Source: Paenibacillus xylanexedens (GTDB lineage: Bacteria > Bacillota > Bacilli > Paenibacillales > Paenibacillaceae). From it: a stretch of 64,000 nucleotides of DNA. The translations under genes and the position numbers were made by a program. Position 1 is the stretch's first letter. The number at the start of each line of letters is the position of its first letter. Below the pieces are notes generated by a model that saw nothing but the letters and a program-made list of their open reading frames with translations, was not told where the DNA came from and made no database searches. Location of the stretch: contig NZ_VEBF01000005.1 in the NCBI RefSeq assembly GCF_007676705.1, positions 62,001 to 126,000 of the forward strand, in the 5' to 3' direction. Below, piece by piece: positions 63,507 to 64,000 of this stretch.

Positions 63507-63546
63507 ATTATATGTCAACCGCTTTCATATGTCAACCGGTTGACAT
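63507..63546 (-). promoter_or_regulatory. Consensus promoter under a LacI-type operator
   Basis: On the minus strand TTGACA (63530-63535), a 17-bp spacer and TATAAT (63507-63512) match the sigma-A consensus exactly. The 18-bp palindrome ATGTCAACCGGTTGACAT (63529-63546) covers the -35; a related half site, TATGTCAACCGCTTTCATA (63511-63529), covers the spacer and -10. Repression by the adjacent LacI-type protein is the obvious reading. Confidence 0.85.
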
Positions 63547-63556
63547 GTTGCTGAAA

Positions 63557-63592
63557 GAAAAAAGAGCTCTTCTTTTAATTTAAGAGTAGCTC
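63557..63592 (-). terminator. Terminator of the lacI-type gene
   Basis: GAGCT (63564-63568) and AGCTC (63588-63592) with partly paired CTCTT/AAGAG inside form a hairpin; on the minus strand six or more T follow, about 30 bp past the regulator stop. Confidence 0.65.
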
Positions 63593-63621
63593 CGTCGTGT
63601 ATCCCAGTGAAAATAATTGTA

Positions 63622-64000
63622 TTAAGTTGTACTCGCTTCAATAAGTTTTACGGGTAGATACGTTTCTCGCGGGACATCACTGAAACCACCTTCAATCTCT
63701 TGGATAAGCAACTCTATCGCAGATTTCGCAATCTCCTGTATGGGTTGCTGAATTGTCGTCAGTTCAGGGAGTAGGTTGCGGGTTGTTTCTGTACCGTCAT
63801 AACCAATTACACGAATATCTTCAGGAACACGTTTGCCGCGGTTTCTTGCTTTAGCAATAAAAGACGCAGCCACCATATCATTACTTGCAAACATTCCATC
63901 CACTTCAGGATGTTCATCAAGCAAGCGTTGAATCGGTTCATCGTGATTCTGTTGATGGAAGGGATCATGTACTTCATAAGTAATTGCCTCACGACCATAC
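63622..64000 (-). CDS. LacI-family regulator, partial (C-terminal part)
   Basis: About 125 residues are present, cut by the window end at 64000. They form the second half of a LacI periplasmic-binding-like sensor: EVDGMFASNDMVAASFIAKA, RGKRVPEDIRVIGYDGTETT, LLPELTTIQQPIQEIAKSAI and a final beta strand. The DNA-binding N-terminus lies outside the window. Its position upstream of the permease-GH32 pair, with a perfect LacI palindrome between, makes it the repressor of that operon, probably released by sucrose or fructose. Confidence 0.9.
   Translation of the reverse strand, partial: YGREAITYEVHDPFHQQNHDEPIQRLLDEHPEVDGMFASNDMVAASFIAKARNRGKRVPEDIRVIGYDGTETTRNLLPELTTIQQPIQEIAKSAIELLIQEIEGGFSDVPRETYLPVKLIEASTT

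Overview
The window looks like chromosomal DNA of a Paenibacillus-type Firmicute. Ribosome-binding sites are strong (AGGAGG/GGAGG) and TTG or GTG starts are frequent. Sugar transporters of the LplB/LplC and MsmF/MsmG type come without their own ATPase, and YesM/YesN-type two-component pairs sit beside them. KimA, a CYP102A-type P450-reductase fusion and a Bacillus-type SecA2 also fit. This assignment is inferred from gene content. Most genes lie on the minus strand. No rRNA, tRNA, CRISPR array or intact insertion sequence was recognised.

Region 1 (1-10.3 kb) is a loose accessory stretch: a TetR regulator coupled to a type I methionine aminopeptidase, a MarR-GNAT fusion with two operator palindromes, a secreted DUF4832-type protein, a RidA-family protein, a secreted repeat protein and a PAS-PAS-GGDEF diguanylate cyclase. 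It is littered with debris: an IS3-type OrfA remnant, a 273-bp partial copy of the map gene end, and several frameshifted small genes.

Region 2 (10.3-15.6 kb) is a phosphonate-type importer operon (phnD, phnC, two phnE) followed by a CX5R phosphatase and a GntR regulator, without any C-P lyase gene. Region 3 (15.8-25 kb) has two small orphan proteins, a PadR-DUF1048-DUF1048-ABC exporter operon, the potassium importer KimA and SecA2. Region 4 (25-31.3 kb) joins a DegV-family (fatty-acid-binding) protein and GNAT with a self-sufficient fatty-acid P450 and a paired SMR exporter. The degV and P450 promoters are near-identical and both carry an AATGATA(K)-N6-(M)TATCATT palindrome, suggesting one shared regulator.

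Region 5 (31.4-60.4 kb) is a large polysaccharide-utilisation region. It holds an acetyltransferase, a ROK regulator, a GH88 unsaturated uronyl hydrolase, an AraC regulator, a YesM/YesN pair, two secreted right-handed beta-helix proteins, and an operon of two permeases, a binding lipoprotein, two very large heparinase II/III-like proteins and a GH43. A second CUT1 transporter with its own YesM/YesN pair follows. The likely flow is extracellular cleavage, import energised by an ATPase encoded elsewhere, cytoplasmic lyase cleavage to unsaturated uronides, then GH88 and GH43 trimming; cre-like sites indicate carbon catabolite repression. The binding lipoprotein gene carries an in-frame TAA 59 codons before its apparent natural end.

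Region 6 (60.6-64 kb) is a sucrose/fructoside operon: a LacI-type regulator (cut by the window end), a LacY/CscB-type permease and a GH32 enzyme with an exact 48-bp in-frame tandem duplication next to its catalytic NDPNG motif. Across the window, six near-identical terminator hairpins (GCCGCTA...TAGCGACTT) follow minus-strand genes, several joined to a long palindromic repeat.
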